From the NCBI GenBank assembly GCA_013420905.1, contig JAAXNY010000014.1:248001-312000 (forward strand): 64,000 bases of DNA. The letters run 5' to 3'. The translations under genes and the position numbers were made by a program. The notes below the pieces were generated by a model. That model was not told the origin of the DNA. It was given only the letters and a program-made list of their open reading frames with translations, and did no database searches. Origin of the DNA: Collybia mongolica. Lineage: Eukaryota > Basidiomycota > Agaricomycetes > Agaricales > Clitocybaceae. Shown one piece after another: positions 35,938 to 47,230 of the stretch; positions within the stretch are counted from its first letter, which is position 1; each line of letters starts with the position of its first letter.

Positions 35938-38900
35938 GTTGGAAGCATGACAAATAATGCCAGCGCAAACAATTTTCAGGATTCAGCTACAGGTCTTATT
36001 CCTTTGAACATGGCTGAACCAAAGGGCAGTAAAAAGAAAACCAAGAGTTCAAACACGACACAAAAGGTGGGCAGTAGGTGCAAAAGACAAGCAATCAGCA
36101 ATGATGATGATCAAAGTTCAGATGATGAAGGCACAAAAGCAGTCCAATCTTGAAAGCAAACCAGGCACAACACAATTGTGGAGGAGATTGATGAGGAAGA
36201 GGACTCAGGTATTGAAGTTATTGAAGAAGTAGTTGATCCTGCAGAAGATAGCAATGAGGTATCATAACAAGACACTACTACTAATCCATTACTTACTGGT
36301 TGACAGCAGAGTGACCTCGGATCACAACACCAAGGCAAAATTCCAGAGGTATTGCCCATAAAGAAGGACAGCACTAATGACCTCTTGCTGATGGTTCTCT
36401 GACCATGTAACTGTCGTATTCAAGCTCAAGAAAGGAAAGGAGGAAATGTTGATAGGCCAGTGGTGCTTAACGTGCAGGTAAGGATCATCAACCAGATAGT
36501 AGAGCAAAGGCAAAGAGTACTCATGTATGTGCAGGGCAACTAAAGGACTGAAGGGCGGGCAAAAGAAGGCTTTCTTGACAGGAGGTAATTTGAGTGGTCA
36601 TGCACATCTACACCAACACTATGAAATATACCAGCAATGGTGCAAGGAGGAAAACATACCAGAAAACCACCACTGCATCCCTCGGCACATATGGAGGGCA
36701 ATGAAGACCGGAAAGAGCCCTGTTGTGCAAGGGGGCCTGGACAGTGTATTTGCAAAGGAGACAGGACCACAGGAATTCAGCCGGGAAGCAGTTATACATG
36801 CCATTGCACAGTTTGTTGCTTGTGACAATCAGGTGCATTGTGAAGAATTGTTGGCGGATTGTAGCTGACGTCAATCAACAGGTGCTGGCCATTGCAGGCA
36901 AGGCAATGTTCTGCAACTGCCTCATTGCAATGAGGCCCAAGGCAGGAAGTGTGGATCTCCCAACCACACATGATGTTACAATGTATATACACAATGAATT
37001 TGTCAAATGGCTAAAGAAGCTGAAAGATGATATAACTGTGAGCAATCTAAATTGTATCATATACAGTGCTTACCTCAAAAACACAGAATGCTCCTGGTAA
37101 GGTCTCCTCAACAGTGGATGGGTGGACTGCAGACAATACAAAAGCGTTGTTTTTGGGGGTGACAGCACACTGGATTGATGTAAAGGAAGGGAAGTGGTTG
37201 TTACGCTTGGAGGTGATTGGTTTCAAGGGTGTTTCAGGCAAGCATAGCGGTGTGAATCTGGGCAGGTACTTTGTTGGGCTTTGTGACCACATGGGGATTT
37301 GCAACAAAGAAAGATCAAAGGTCAGTAGGAATTCTGATCAATTACTGATAAGATAAACTGATTATCACTCAGCTCCATACGGTGACACTTGACAATATGT
37401 CAAACAACAATACCACCTGCAATCAAATATTTCCATACTCAAAGGAAATACAGCCCATGAAAGCTGCCCAGAACCAACTGCTGTGAGTCCATCAGTTCCG
37501 ACTTGCTGTTCTTCAGATAACATTGTTCAGATGCCTCAAACATGTTGTCAACATTGCTGTCATAACCATAATGGGCCACATCACCAAGACTGCGGCTGTG
37601 GAGAATACAACTGCCATCTGGGAGTACAATCCAGACCTACCTCATAACTGGGAGTTGGGCAGATCTTTGGACATCATTGCCGCCATCCGCACTGTTGTGA
37701 TCAAGGTACATTTGATACATTGTTTGCCGTGGATTGCTCAACTTACCATGGTGCCAGCTCCAAGCCTCTAGCCAACAAATCAAGTACTTTGAAGGGCTCC
37801 AGATTCAGTGTAAAATATCCAACCCACTTAGAATCCCACTCCATAGCAACGTTTGGTAGGGCTTAGCCTTCTACATGCTCAATCGTTCATATAAGCTGCA
37901 TCAGGTGAGCCAAATTTAGTTGGTTGCTATCAATACTTATCTGATTTGGCATGCATAGCCAATTGGTCTTTTCTTGAAATCCACGGACTCCCTCTTTGGT
38001 CCGATTATGACCGTTTGCCGCAATGGCCAGATTCAAAAGAAGATCCCCTGGAGTGTGTTCCAACTCGACAACAAGGACTGGGAATGGATAAGGGATGCGT
38101 GAGACATACTACAGGTGTGTGGCCTTCTTGTACCCCTGCTGGACGATTGACTAACGTTTATGGATAGGATTCCAACCACATCCAACACTACTTCTCTTCA
38201 GATCAGCTTCCCACTCTCTGGCAAGCACTTCCTGTGATAGAGGAGTTATAAACCACATGGGAGGCAAAGTGTGATGACACAAGATTTGCCGTTTATCACA
38301 AGGCTACCAACGAGGGACCTGCAAAGCTACAAAAGTATTATTTGTGCTTCAACAAAAAGCCTGGCTATATTATTGGTCTCTTCCTTCATCCATACTACAA
38401 GTTAGACTACGTCAAGATGGCTTGGGGTGGCGCAGAGGAACAGGCAAAGGAGCATGCAGTGGGTAATGCACATGCAAAAGATTGGCAGGACGAGACAAGG
38501 AAGATAGTCAAGCAGACAGTGAGTCCAACATATAATCCTGCCTGCAAATCCAACTGAATCCAATGAGATGGCGGACTATTACCAGCGCTGACCTCAGGCT
38601 AGCACTGACCTGGCAGCCCCAGCTGTAACTGAGGAAGGAGACCTGGAATCAACATCCTTAATATCTGACTACGACTGATATTGACACAGGCATGTCACTC
38701 AGGACGACGATGAGGGGTGGGCCTCAGAGCTGGGTCGCTACATCAAGGACGTACCTGCAAAAGCTAAAAAGGATACTGACATTGTTGAATGGTGGCAGGT
38801 ATGTTTGTTTCCTCATTCCTCCTTCATGTACTGACCCCATCTAATAGGATCATGCTCAAATGTACCCGACGCTTGCCCTCATCACCCTTGACACCCTCCC

Positions 38901-38990
38901 TTCCCAAGCATCCTCCATCCCCTGTGAACGTCTCTTTTCTGCTAGCAAGCAGGTTACGAGTTCTTTAGTTTACTAAAGACGAGTTCTTTA
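35938..38990 (+). pseudogene. hAT transposase (remnant)
   Basis: The pieces in order are an acidic N-terminus with an in-frame TGA at 36151-36153, then a BED-like finger region and EFSREAVIHAIAQFVACDNQ (about 36775-36835). LRPK-type and DLPTTHDVTMYIHNEFVKWL follow (about 36930-37020), then VDGWTADNTKALFLGVTAHW (RNase-H-like domain, 37110-37190). HVVNIAVITIMGHITK (37535-37585), FLHPYYKLDYVKMAWGG (38385-38440) and the C-terminal dimerisation domain TLDTLPSQASSIPCERLFSA (38885-38945) complete it. Introns and several stops or shifts separate the pieces. After SASKQ the usual RRxRL segment is missing, so the end is truncated. Confidence 0.7.
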
Positions 38991-39018
38991 TCAACCCAGT
39001 TTTCGGGCAGAAAGGTGA

Positions 39019-39050
39019 TTCATTCATTCATTCATTCATTCATTCATTCA
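39019..39050 (+). repeat. (TTCA)n microsatellite
   Basis: Eight consecutive tetranucleotides of the ATTC/TTCA type lie just after the truncated hAT transposase end. Confidence 0.9.
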
Positions 39051-40323
39051 TATTTCAACACCGCGGGAAAATATTTCCATAATGGGTTTTTTCTTCTCTT
39101 ATAGCTTTTTACAGCATTTCTCCACAGATACAAAGTATTGTGACATAATTTGCATGTATTTGGGATGCTTACATAATGCCCCTGATGATGCCATCAAAAT
39201 TATGCATATCTAATATTTCTGAGCATCGTGTTTCAAAATTTATTTTGTGATTTTCTCCATAACCAGTAAAGCTATTAACTTTGTTTTTATATGTTTGGAA
39301 TGTACAAACATGGCTCTACAACTTCCTTGTTGAGCACATTTTTCCCACGGTCTATTTTGAGCGAAATATTAGAAATGTCCAGATTCAGCTAGTTTTGGGG
39401 GTCTGTGTGTTATGTCAGGGGTGAACAAACATCTTATAACAACAATGACCCTGACCAAACATGACCCTTGTGGGAAATTATGCTAAACATAGGAATAATC
39501 AACATCTACTACTATCTTTACCTGAAATACAAAGAGGATTGATTTCTCTATTTATTGTCACATGTCACATGATCTATCCCACCACATAAGTATACCAAAT
39601 ACATGACAACAATCTGAATGCTCATTTAGTGTCCATGATCCTGGGAAAAGTAAGTTCTGATGGTTTTTGTGCACAGGCATTGCTTGTTTGCTTGGTAACA
39701 TTTTCCCAGGGTCACATGACCTCTATAAACTATCATCTACATTGTTTCTAGTCATTTACAACTTCCTGAATGTGGAATGGACTTATTTCTCCTAAGAAAA
39801 CAAATAAAGAACAAGTACCTGCCACACAGTGTGTTGGCCCACTCCACCCAAGTTTATATCTTCCATACTGTTCCAAAAGGTCTTGACTGGGGGTTTTATC
39901 CCAAATTTCTGTTATCGTTGATTGGAGGGTTTCTTGTGCAAACCAATTTTGGAATTTGTTGCATCAATGAATGTGATTGATGTAATCAAGTCTTTCTCCC
40001 ATAGTGTTAGAGTAGTGAGAGGAATGTGTGTTGGTGGATTTGGCTGCTGTGAAAAAGGAGGAAGCCATTGTTTGTTTGGGAGTTTGTTTAGAGGCAGTGT
40101 TGCTCCTGGTAGGATTGTAGTATCATTTGAGCTCCTTTTAAATGGTCGACTTCTGAAAATAACTGGTTAAAACTGGTTACAAGACTGGACCGAACTGTGG
40201 ATAACCGGTTCTGCCCAGTCCAGTCTGGTTACAACTACTTGGGCTTGTTTTGTGAACCGGTTATGGTCCCAGTTACACTGAAAAAGGTGAAAAAACCAGA
40301 CCAAGCCTGACTTTGAAGCACTA

Positions 40324-40551
40324 GGTCCAGGTGCTGGTGCCAACACAATGGGTGCGGGCACCCCTACATGGGGGTTCTTTGCACGCTGGATGGGTGGGGG
40401 CGGGGGTGGCAGTGCGGTGTCGTTACCACAAGGCAGGGTGGCAGAGGGACAGGTGCTGGTGGAAGAGCTTGACAAGCTTGTGCTTGGTGCTGATGGACAG
40501 GAACAAGGAGGCCCAGTGGAGGAGCTCATACTTGTTGGCACAGTGTTTGGT
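40324..40551 (+). pseudogene. IML2/TTC39-like gene fragment, part 2
   Basis: The frame continues from part 1 across the hAT insertion as GPGAGANTMGAGTPTWGFFA, then a glycine run, LPQGRVAEGQVLVEELDKLV and GPVEELILVGTVFG. The segment GPVEELI plus VFG precedes the helix GLFNLVF in Iml2-like proteins, and that helix is found after the LINE. The frame is then cut by the LINE at 40552. Confidence 0.55.
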
Positions 40552-40677
40552 CACGCTTCTTGACTTGTTACCACGACGTGCACAGCCACCGTCATAGTCG
40601 TCATCGTCGTTCTATGCACCCTACTGCCCTAGATCACCCCCGATAACACTCTACCAACCAAGCCCCATGCCTCTGAC

Positions 40678-42676
40678 ATGGGCAAAGACAATCCACCTGG
40701 CCAATCTCAGCGATCGGCGGAACACGCCTCGAAACCGCCGGACATTTGCGACTATCTTCGTGGGTCCTCCTCCCCTGCTCCATCCAGGAGCACAACCCCT
40801 CAGAGACCCCCGGGCCTCCCTACTATTGCACAACGGGTCTTCTTTCGACCACCCACGCCTGCACCCGCATTGGAGGCGGACTCCTCCACTCCGATGGACA
40901 CTGCGGCAGACGACGACACCATTACACTGTCGTCCACCAAAGGCAAAGCCCCAGCCCCACCCCCCCAGGACCGAGAGGAAACCTTGGAGGGGGTGGAGAT
41001 GAACTCCTTCCAGGAGAGCTTTGACGACCCCGCTGATGCCTTCCTCCCAACCGGTTCGAAAGAATCGGCAGAGGTGGACGTCCAGGCGGCTACCTCATCG
41101 CTCCACAACACAACAGAGCTTATGAACCTCTGGACTGAAAAGGGATATCGCATCCCTGCACACCTCACTGACACCTTTGCCACTGAGCTCCTCCAGGTCG
41201 TATACTCGGCCTCTGAAATCGGCCTCATCCGGCATGTTGCCAATGGGACCTCTCAAGTCGCCGCCCTACAACAGGTCATTGACAGTCTTTGGAGCCAGCT
41301 CCCCCCTGACGCTCCCCCCACCCCTAAGTACGGCCCCCCCTGGATCAGGGCACCGGCCCCCCCACTCGTCCAATGCTACCTCTGATCCTGCAGGTCTCCG
41401 CAGGCCCCAAAGGAAGCTCATCCTGGCTCAGTCATCCAGACGGCCTCCGCCTCCCCCCCCTAGGCCGACCCTGGCCTCGTTTGCATCTACGGCAGCTGCT
41501 GCTGCCTCTCTCCCCCAACCTCCCCCTTCCAAGAGGAGAAAGAGCGCCGCTGCCACGGCGGAGGGACTAGTCCAAATGGCCAAGTCGTTCCCCTTGGCTC
41601 CCAATGCATCCATCGTCCAAGCGCAACAGATTGTTGCAGGTGGGGCTGCCATCTCCCGCACAAACGCTGAACGAGCCCGCACCAACGTGAAGCATTCCAC
41701 CACCCATGGTTCCTCTTGGAAAGAAGTCGTGGTTTTCTGTTCTCCGCCGGTGTACTGGGACGACGCTCCTGTTATACCAACAATCAACAGTACTCTTGGT
41801 TCTAATCGCCGAACCATCCGCACCGTCGTGGAAACATGGAACCATCTTGGGGGTCTGTCCCTCGTCATGGACTCTGTGCCTTCTGAAGACGACCTCCAGG
41901 TCCTCTACCAGTTCTTCGACGCCAAGGCAAAGGAGGCTCGAGGGGCTGATACAGAGACATGGGTTGAGGTTGGGTCCTCCAAGACCTTCCTCTGCATCCC
42001 CAACTCCCCCTTCTTCGGTACGACCGTCACATACGACAAGACCGGGAAGCCCATCCCCATCACTCCGTTGGAGGTCAAGACTATCCTTGAAACCTGCAAA
42101 TGGAAAGGTGCGATCCATCTGTACCAAGGGGCGCTCCCCCGCGTGGTCAGAAACTCCAAAACGTCAGACTCATGTACTGTGTTCTTTGACATTTATGATT
42201 CTCGTGGAGGTACCCACCTCCGCAGCCTTCGGAACAAGAGCTTTATGCTCGGGTCCCAGTCTTTGACCATCCTGCCCACTGACAAGCGAATAGGGGTCCC
42301 TATCTGCACAAAGTGCTGGAGGTTTGGCCACTGCAAGGAGGTCTGTCCCTTCAGAGCTCAACTGTGCTCCTACTGCGGCAGACCTCATGACGCCCACAAT
42401 CACCGTGACCTAGCGGCATGCTGCAAGGCCACCCCCAAGGCCACCCCACCGAGACTTGCAACACCGGCAGGTCATAAGTGCCCCCACGCCTCCCGATGCG
42501 TCAACTGTGGCCTTGCCCATGAGTCTGACAACAGGAAGTGTTCCTTTTGGAAACACCACTATGACGCCAAATGGCTAGCGGCCAAGTACACTGCCCAGAA
42601 GGTAGGCGACGAGCTCTTACGCTTTGCGCCATCTGCTAATACCCCCTTCCCCACCGTTACAGGAGACAGGCTCTGA
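40678..42676 (+). CDS. LINE ORF1 protein (Gag-like), frameshifted
   Basis: The frame starting at ATG 40678 runs to 41385. A second frame, overlapping it from 41177, carries the coding signal to 42676. The switch falls in a C-rich stretch (runs of seven C near 41335 and 41358), so a one-base indel is likely, either a mutation or a base-calling error. The N-half is proline/serine-rich and disordered. The C-half has an RNA-binding-type domain and cysteine motifs: C-x2-C-x4-H-x4-C at about 42306, a C-x2-C-x4-H motif at about 42367, and C-x2-C-x4-H-x6-C at about 42504. ORF1 proteins of this clade bind the element RNA. The 3' end is 48 bp before ORF2. Confidence 0.7.
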
Positions 42677-42724
42677 GGACGCAGGGAGGGTACTCAAGCG
42701 TTTCGACAAAAAGTTACTTGATTA

Positions 42725-45700
42725 ATGTCTAGTACAACTTGTAATGTAAATACGCTCAGAACCTACTGCCAAAATGTCGGGCGCAAACGACACTGGACAG
42801 TTGACCTGTTAGAACGCCGCAAGGACGTCACTGACATTCTCTTCCTGCAGGAGCCACCATGGGCCACTGTACGGTATACAGCCTCCTTGACCGAAAAAGA
42901 CGGGGTCCCCATCAGGGGACCCCCCGTCCACCCGGACTGGATTCCCATGTTCCCCAAAGGGTTCGACGCTGCCGAAGATCGGCTGCGTGTCATGGCCTAT
43001 GTCAACCAAGCTATCCGCTCGGTGAAACCTAAGCTCCGATCAGACATCGTTAACCACCGCGATGTCATGCTCATCACTGTTCGAGGTCACCTTGGCCCAG
43101 TGCATTTGATGAATGTCTACTCAGATGAGAATGGATCAGCAGTCCAATTCCTCGAAGACCACCTGGATGAGTTCCCCGATGTTAGCTATATGGGGGGTGA
43201 TTTTAATTGCCCCTCAGCGCATTGGGATGCTACCCTCAATCATGAGCACCCCATGGCCAACAGGCTCATGGAGTGCGTGGCCGCCCTCAGCCTTGAGAGG
43301 ATTGCCCCCCCCTCGGGGTGGGTCACGCATCAGCCGTATAATACGGCCCTGCGCGGCTTGGTCCTTGACCTTGTGTTTGTCCCGGCATTCCGGGGTTACA
43401 CAGCCAACTTGACAATAGGTGATAAGGGTGAACCTGATCACTTTCCTCTACTCCTAGACATCCCCCTTAGGGTCGAGCTCCCCGAAGGGAAGATGTCAAT
43501 CAAAATCGACTCCGAAGAAGAGACCGCTTTCCTCGCGGAAGTGTGTTCACTTCTCAGGCTCATCCAAATCCCTGACGTCTCATCAGCGGAACAAACTCAA
43601 CTAGTTGCTCAGGCAATAGCTAAGGGCTTTGAAACGGCGTGGTCCCACCATGCTAAGACTAACCGGGCTTGCGCCCGGTCTAAGTCTTGGTGGGACTCGG
43701 ACTGTGCCCGGACGAGGTCTGAGGCTATGAGCTCTGATCTCCCAGAGGACTGGAAGGCCTTCAAGGCCGCCACGCACAGAGCAAAACAAAAGCACTTCGA
43801 CGAACGCATCGACGAAATTGCTAATACTAACCTCAGACCATGGGACCTCATGGACTGGGTGGGCCCATGCAAGACACCCCCGGTCGAGGCTATCTCGTAC
43901 CAAGGCGTGCCATGCAGCACCACAGAGTCGCTATGGAATGCATTGCACTCCACCTTCAACTCAGCTATTGATAGGCCAATTGACCTTGACAAGCTGGGCA
44001 ACGCTTGGACCTCACCCACAACGCGGGTGTGGGTCCCCTACTCTGCTGCTGAGATGTCGGATGCCCTTTCAGGCACCTCAAATCGATCCGCCCCTGGGCC
44101 GGATCACATCTCATGGCGTCACCTTAAACGGATCACCCAAGATAATCGGTGTAGCAAACTACTCTTGTGGCTTGCAAACGCTTGTCTCTTGTCAGGCCAT
44201 TGGCCTGCCGAGTTTAAAGCATCCATTACGGTGGTCATACCCAAGCCAGGTAAACCATTGTATGACACTCCCAAGTCGTTTCGCCCAATAGTTCTATTGA
44301 ACACACTGGGCAAACTTCTAGAGAAAATGTTGTCCACCAGGATGCAGTTTGAAGCTGCTCAACATGGTGTACTCCACCCCAATCAGTTCGGAGGAGTCTG
44401 TCAGAACTCCACCAAGGATGCTGGCTGCTTTCTCACACATGTTGTCCGCTCGGGATGGCATGCCAAACTCAAGACGAGCGTCGTCGCATTCGACCTAGCT
44501 CAGTTCTTCCCATCCATAAACCACGAGGTCCTCCTACACATCCTCGAGAGACAGGGATTTGCGCCAGAAGTGGTTGCGTTCTTCAGGTCATACCTCGTTG
44601 ATCGTCATACTAGATACGCGTGGGACGACGAATTGTCCCCGCTCTTCCCATCCAGTGTGGGTCTGGGACAGGGCTCCGCCATGTCCCCCATCCTCTCTGC
44701 CCTATGCCTCGCACCCCTCCTCAAGGAATTTGAATGGAGGGTCCGCATAGCCTCACTAATTTCCTATGTGGACGATGGCACCATTATAGTGCAATTGGAC
44801 ACATTCGAACAGAACCTTGTTAAGCTCAAAGGGGCCTACAAAGTCGTATTTGAGCTCACCCAGGCTATGGGTTTGGTACTCAAACACAGCAAGTCAGAGG
44901 GATTCCACTTCTCTCAAAAACACAGCGATATCAACCCTGACATCGACCTTGGCTATGTCCCATATACTGGGGACACCCCCCTCCGCCCTGGCACCATTTG
45001 GCGCTACCTCGGATTCTTCTTTGACCGTCCCCTCACATTCAGAGAGCACGTCAAATGTTACACAAACAAAGCCCTCACCTCTGTAAAGGCTATGCTCTCC
45101 CTTGGCAACTCGGTGCGCAGGCTTGGGCCTAAGCACAAGCGAATGCTATACCGAGCCTGTGTTCTTCCCATTGCTACATATGGGAGCAGGCTCTGGATGT
45201 ACGAAGGGGCCCACATGGCAGGCCCTCTCAATAACCTCCGGAAGATGCAAAGGCGAGCGTGCCTTTGGATCACTGGTGCCTTCAAGACATCCCCAAACGG
45301 GGCTGGCGAGACCCTTGCAGGCATACCCCCTATCCACCTCCATGTCAGAAAGCTGGTGGAAAGGAGTCATGTCCGCTCCCATGCACTCCAGGCCTCACAT
45401 GCCTTTCGACGCCTCATCAATGGGAACCACAAATTCTCTGTCGAGACCCTCAATGCCTGCAACCCAAGCCGTAGGCTCGGTAAACTCGTATCGCCCATCA
45501 TAGAGGCCTGGTCTAACCTTGGCCTCTCTTCCCTGGATCTAGACCCTGTCCACCCACTCAACCAACCAGGCATGCGCCCCAAGGACCTGTTCCCTGGCCG
45601 CATTGTCTACGACATTGTCACCCCCCCACCTAAGGGCAGTGATCACCACGAGGAATTCATGAAAGACCGCATCACATCGCTGAAGAGCACTGTTGATGAG

Positions 45701-46579
45701 GCCTCTCATTCCCCATGGAGCATCTGCATTATCACTGATGCATCCACCCCCCCTCCTCCCATGCAGTCAGTCGCAGTTTACCGCGCCTGGCACGATGGAG
45801 ACTTATATGAGGACTGGTTTGCTACCGGCCTCTCTACGTCTGATGACGCCGAGCTGCAAGCAATTGCGGAAGGCGCCCAACAGGCAGCTGACATTGGACT
45901 AGAAGACATCCATGATGTCCATATCTTCTCCGACTCCATCAACGCCCTCAGGTGTTCCCTCAATGCGTCGCACCACTCAGGTCAAGCATCAGCCCTCAAA
46001 GTGTGTGATGTGCTGTTGCCTTGGATGCAGCTCCGCGCCATCCACAAGATTCACCTCCACCACATTACAAGTGGCGTGGAGATTGAAGACCACCAACTGG
46101 CACACATCAGCGCCGTCTCAACTCGCGTTGAGGCAGGTGGAGCGCTGGTTATATCTGCTGACTTTGCACGACGCGAAGCAGTCACACGCATGCTTGATGA
46201 CTGGAAGTCTCTCTTCCAGTCCAAGAAGTACATTGGCTCCAATTTCCTGACGCTGTATGTGAAAAAGGACACCCCGCTCACTCCAACCCATGTAAACAAT
46301 GGGCCGTGGATGCACAAGACTGGTCACAGCCATGCTCTGACTGCCCGCTTGGTGCGATGCATCACCGGACACGCTCCAATTGGGGTGTTCCGATCACGAT
46401 TCTTCAAGGAAGAATCTGTCTCCTGTAGGTGCGGTGCTCCCTTGGAAACCGTACAACACGTACTATTCGACTGTCCAAGGCATGGACGGGAAGACAAGCC
46501 CAGCCGCCAGCTGCGCTATGTGTGGCTGGTTGGATTCCTCTCGGAGAACAAAAACGCATTCGCGTTTGATGTTCCCTAG
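42725..46579 (+). CDS. LINE ORF2: endonuclease, reverse transcriptase, RNase H
   Basis: This is a 1284-residue uninterrupted frame. The APE-type endonuclease motifs are LFLQEPP (about residue 38), YMGGDFNCP (about 155) and EPDHFPLLLD (about 236). The reverse transcriptase has FDLAQFFPSINHE (motif A, about 588), GLGQGSAMSPI (motif B, about 646) and SYVDDGT (motif C, about 680). The RNase H part shows ITDAST, DAELQA and FSDSINA with the expected D-E-D order, and the end has a CRCG-x6-H-x4-C finger. The domain order and the RNase H fit the fungal Tad/L1-like clade. The start assumes the ATG at 42725; the enzyme is predicted to be active. Confidence 0.92.
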   Translation: MSSTTCNVNTLRTYCQNVGRKRHWTVDLLERRKDVTDILFLQEPPWATVRYTASLTEKDGVPIRGPPVHPDWIPMFPKGFDAAEDRLRVMAYVNQAIRSVKPKLRSDIVNHRDVMLITVRGHLGPVHLMNVYSDENGSAVQFLEDHLDEFPDVSYMGGDFNCPSAHWDATLNHEHPMANRLMECVAALSLERIAPPSGWVTHQPYNTALRGLVLDLVFVPAFRGYTANLTIGDKGEPDHFPLLLDIPLRVELPEGKMSIKIDSEEETAFLAEVCSLLRLIQIPDVSSAEQTQLVAQAIAKGFETAWSHHAKTNRACARSKSWWDSDCARTRSEAMSSDLPEDWKAFKAATHRAKQKHFDERIDEIANTNLRPWDLMDWVGPCKTPPVEAISYQGVPCSTTESLWNALHSTFNSAIDRPIDLDKLGNAWTSPTTRVWVPYSAAEMSDALSGTSNRSAPGPDHISWRHLKRITQDNRCSKLLLWLANACLLSGHWPAEFKASITVVIPKPGKPLYDTPKSFRPIVLLNTLGKLLEKMLSTRMQFEAAQHGVLHPNQFGGVCQNSTKDAGCFLTHVVRSGWHAKLKTSVVAFDLAQFFPSINHEVLLHILERQGFAPEVVAFFRSYLVDRHTRYAWDDELSPLFPSSVGLGQGSAMSPILSALCLAPLLKEFEWRVRIASLISYVDDGTIIVQLDTFEQNLVKLKGAYKVVFELTQAMGLVLKHSKSEGFHFSQKHSDINPDIDLGYVPYTGDTPLRPGTIWRYLGFFFDRPLTFREHVKCYTNKALTSVKAMLSLGNSVRRLGPKHKRMLYRACVLPIATYGSRLWMYEGAHMAGPLNNLRKMQRRACLWITGAFKTSPNGAGETLAGIPPIHLHVRKLVERSHVRSHALQASHAFRRLINGNHKFSVETLNACNPSRRLGKLVSPIIEAWSNLGLSSLDLDPVHPLNQPGMRPKDLFPGRIVYDIVTPPPKGSDHHEEFMKDRITSLKSTVDEASHSPWSICIITDASTPPPPMQSVAVYRAWHDGDLYEDWFATGLSTSDDAELQAIAEGAQQAADIGLEDIHDVHIFSDSINALRCSLNASHHSGQASALKVCDVLLPWMQLRAIHKIHLHHITSGVEIEDHQLAHISAVSTRVEAGGALVISADFARREAVTRMLDDWKSLFQSKKYIGSNFLTLYVKKDTPLTPTHVNNGPWMHKTGHSHALTARLVRCITGHAPIGVFRSRFFKEESVSCRCGAPLETVQHVLFDCPRHGREDKPSRQLRYVWLVGFLSENKNAFAFDVP

Positions 46580-46932
46580 TCCTAAACAGGCTAGGGGCGG
46601 TACTCAGTGTTCTAAGTGACAGCTATAGGGTGCTCCCTGCCCAAACATGTGAACCTGGATAATTGGTGGACCTGAAGCCACCACCTGCTGCGGGGGGCCC
46701 ACCCCCTGGTGTAGATTGGCCCTTCCGGCCTGTGTATAACGAGCTCTGGCTCCATTCGCTAGTCTGACCCCGGTCAGGCAAGCAACCTAGCCCTGCAGTG
46801 CTTTGTCTCCTGCCCTCCTTTCCCCCCCTTGTCCAATTACTACTTGTAGTGACCAGCACATGTATTACGTACAGTTGGTATATAAAATGTTGAACCAAAA
46901 AAAAAAAAAAAAAAAAAGGCACAGTGTTTGGT

Positions 46933-47058
46933 GCATCACTTTCATCTTCTGGCGGGAAGGGGGTTTAGGTGCTGCAAGTGCTCATTTTTTTTTTGGGAAT
47001 GTGGGGGATGTAGGGTTTGGGTTGTTTAATCTTGTGTTTTTGTTGTTGCCAAAGAAGA
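46933..47058 (+). pseudogene. IML2/TTC39-like gene fragment, part 3
   Basis: The sequence after the LINE duplication continues the interrupted frame (GTVFG, then ASLSSSGGKG) to an in-frame TAG at 46966. A second frame then reads GFGLFNLVFLLLPKKIQ, the conserved helix following VFG in Iml2-like proteins. The change of frame and the stop show that the fragment is not functional. Confidence 0.5.
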
Positions 47059-47094
47059 TTCAGTGCATGTTTTTGTCTCTCTCTCTGTCTCTTT

Positions 47095-47230
47095 GATCCT
47101 CCATGCTATACTTACAAGGGGATGACAAGGAAAGGGTGCCCTGAGGGGCAGAGGGAGGTGAGTTGTCACAAAATTCTACTCACACACACACTCACTACAT
47201 AGCACAACCCCCCCAGGAAAGCCTCAGGAA
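47095..47230 (+). repeat. Repeat X, copy 2 right half
   Basis: GACAAGGAAAGGGTGCCCTG and the following GAGGGGCAG, GGTGAGT, CACTCA and CACAACCCCCCCA blocks match 32125-32225 of copy 1. Together with 34690-35095 it appears to be one repeat copy split apart by the IML2-like fragment and its insertions. Confidence 0.55.

Larger units (their letters stand above)
35699..40323 (+). mobile_element. hAT element with decayed transposase gene
   Basis: The element starts TAGTACTTCAAGGTC at 35699 and ends with the inverted counterpart GACTTTGAAGCACTA at 40323. The flanks GGTCTGGG and GGTCCAGG form an imperfect 8 bp duplication. Both arms carry CCGGTT/AACCGG and ACTGGACC motifs. Excision restores the reading frame of the IML2-like fragment. 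The element holds the transposase remnant 35938-38990, a (TTCA)n tract at 39019-39050 and otherwise AT-rich spacer. Confidence 0.75.
40552..46917 (+). mobile_element. Full-length Tad/L1-like LINE retrotransposon
   Basis: The element is 6366 bp with a 15 bp target duplication, a 5' leader, ORF1 with zinc knuckles, ORF2 with endonuclease, reverse transcriptase and RNase H, a 3' untranslated region of about 315 bp and a 21-A tail (46897-46917). It sits in the same orientation as the IML2-like fragment it interrupts. ORF2 is intact; ORF1 carries a frame change. Confidence 0.9.
40537..46932 (+). repeat. Target-site duplication pair of the LINE
   Basis: The 15-bp sequence GGCACAGTGTTTGGT is present at 40537-40551 and again at 46918-46932, directly after the poly(A) tail. 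Perfect identity points to a fairly recent insertion by target-primed reverse transcription. Confidence 0.9.

Noticed and set aside
41567..42127. Antisense frames opposite LINE ORF1 and ORF2
   Set aside because: They are shadow frames of GC-rich coding sequence, with no independent motifs.
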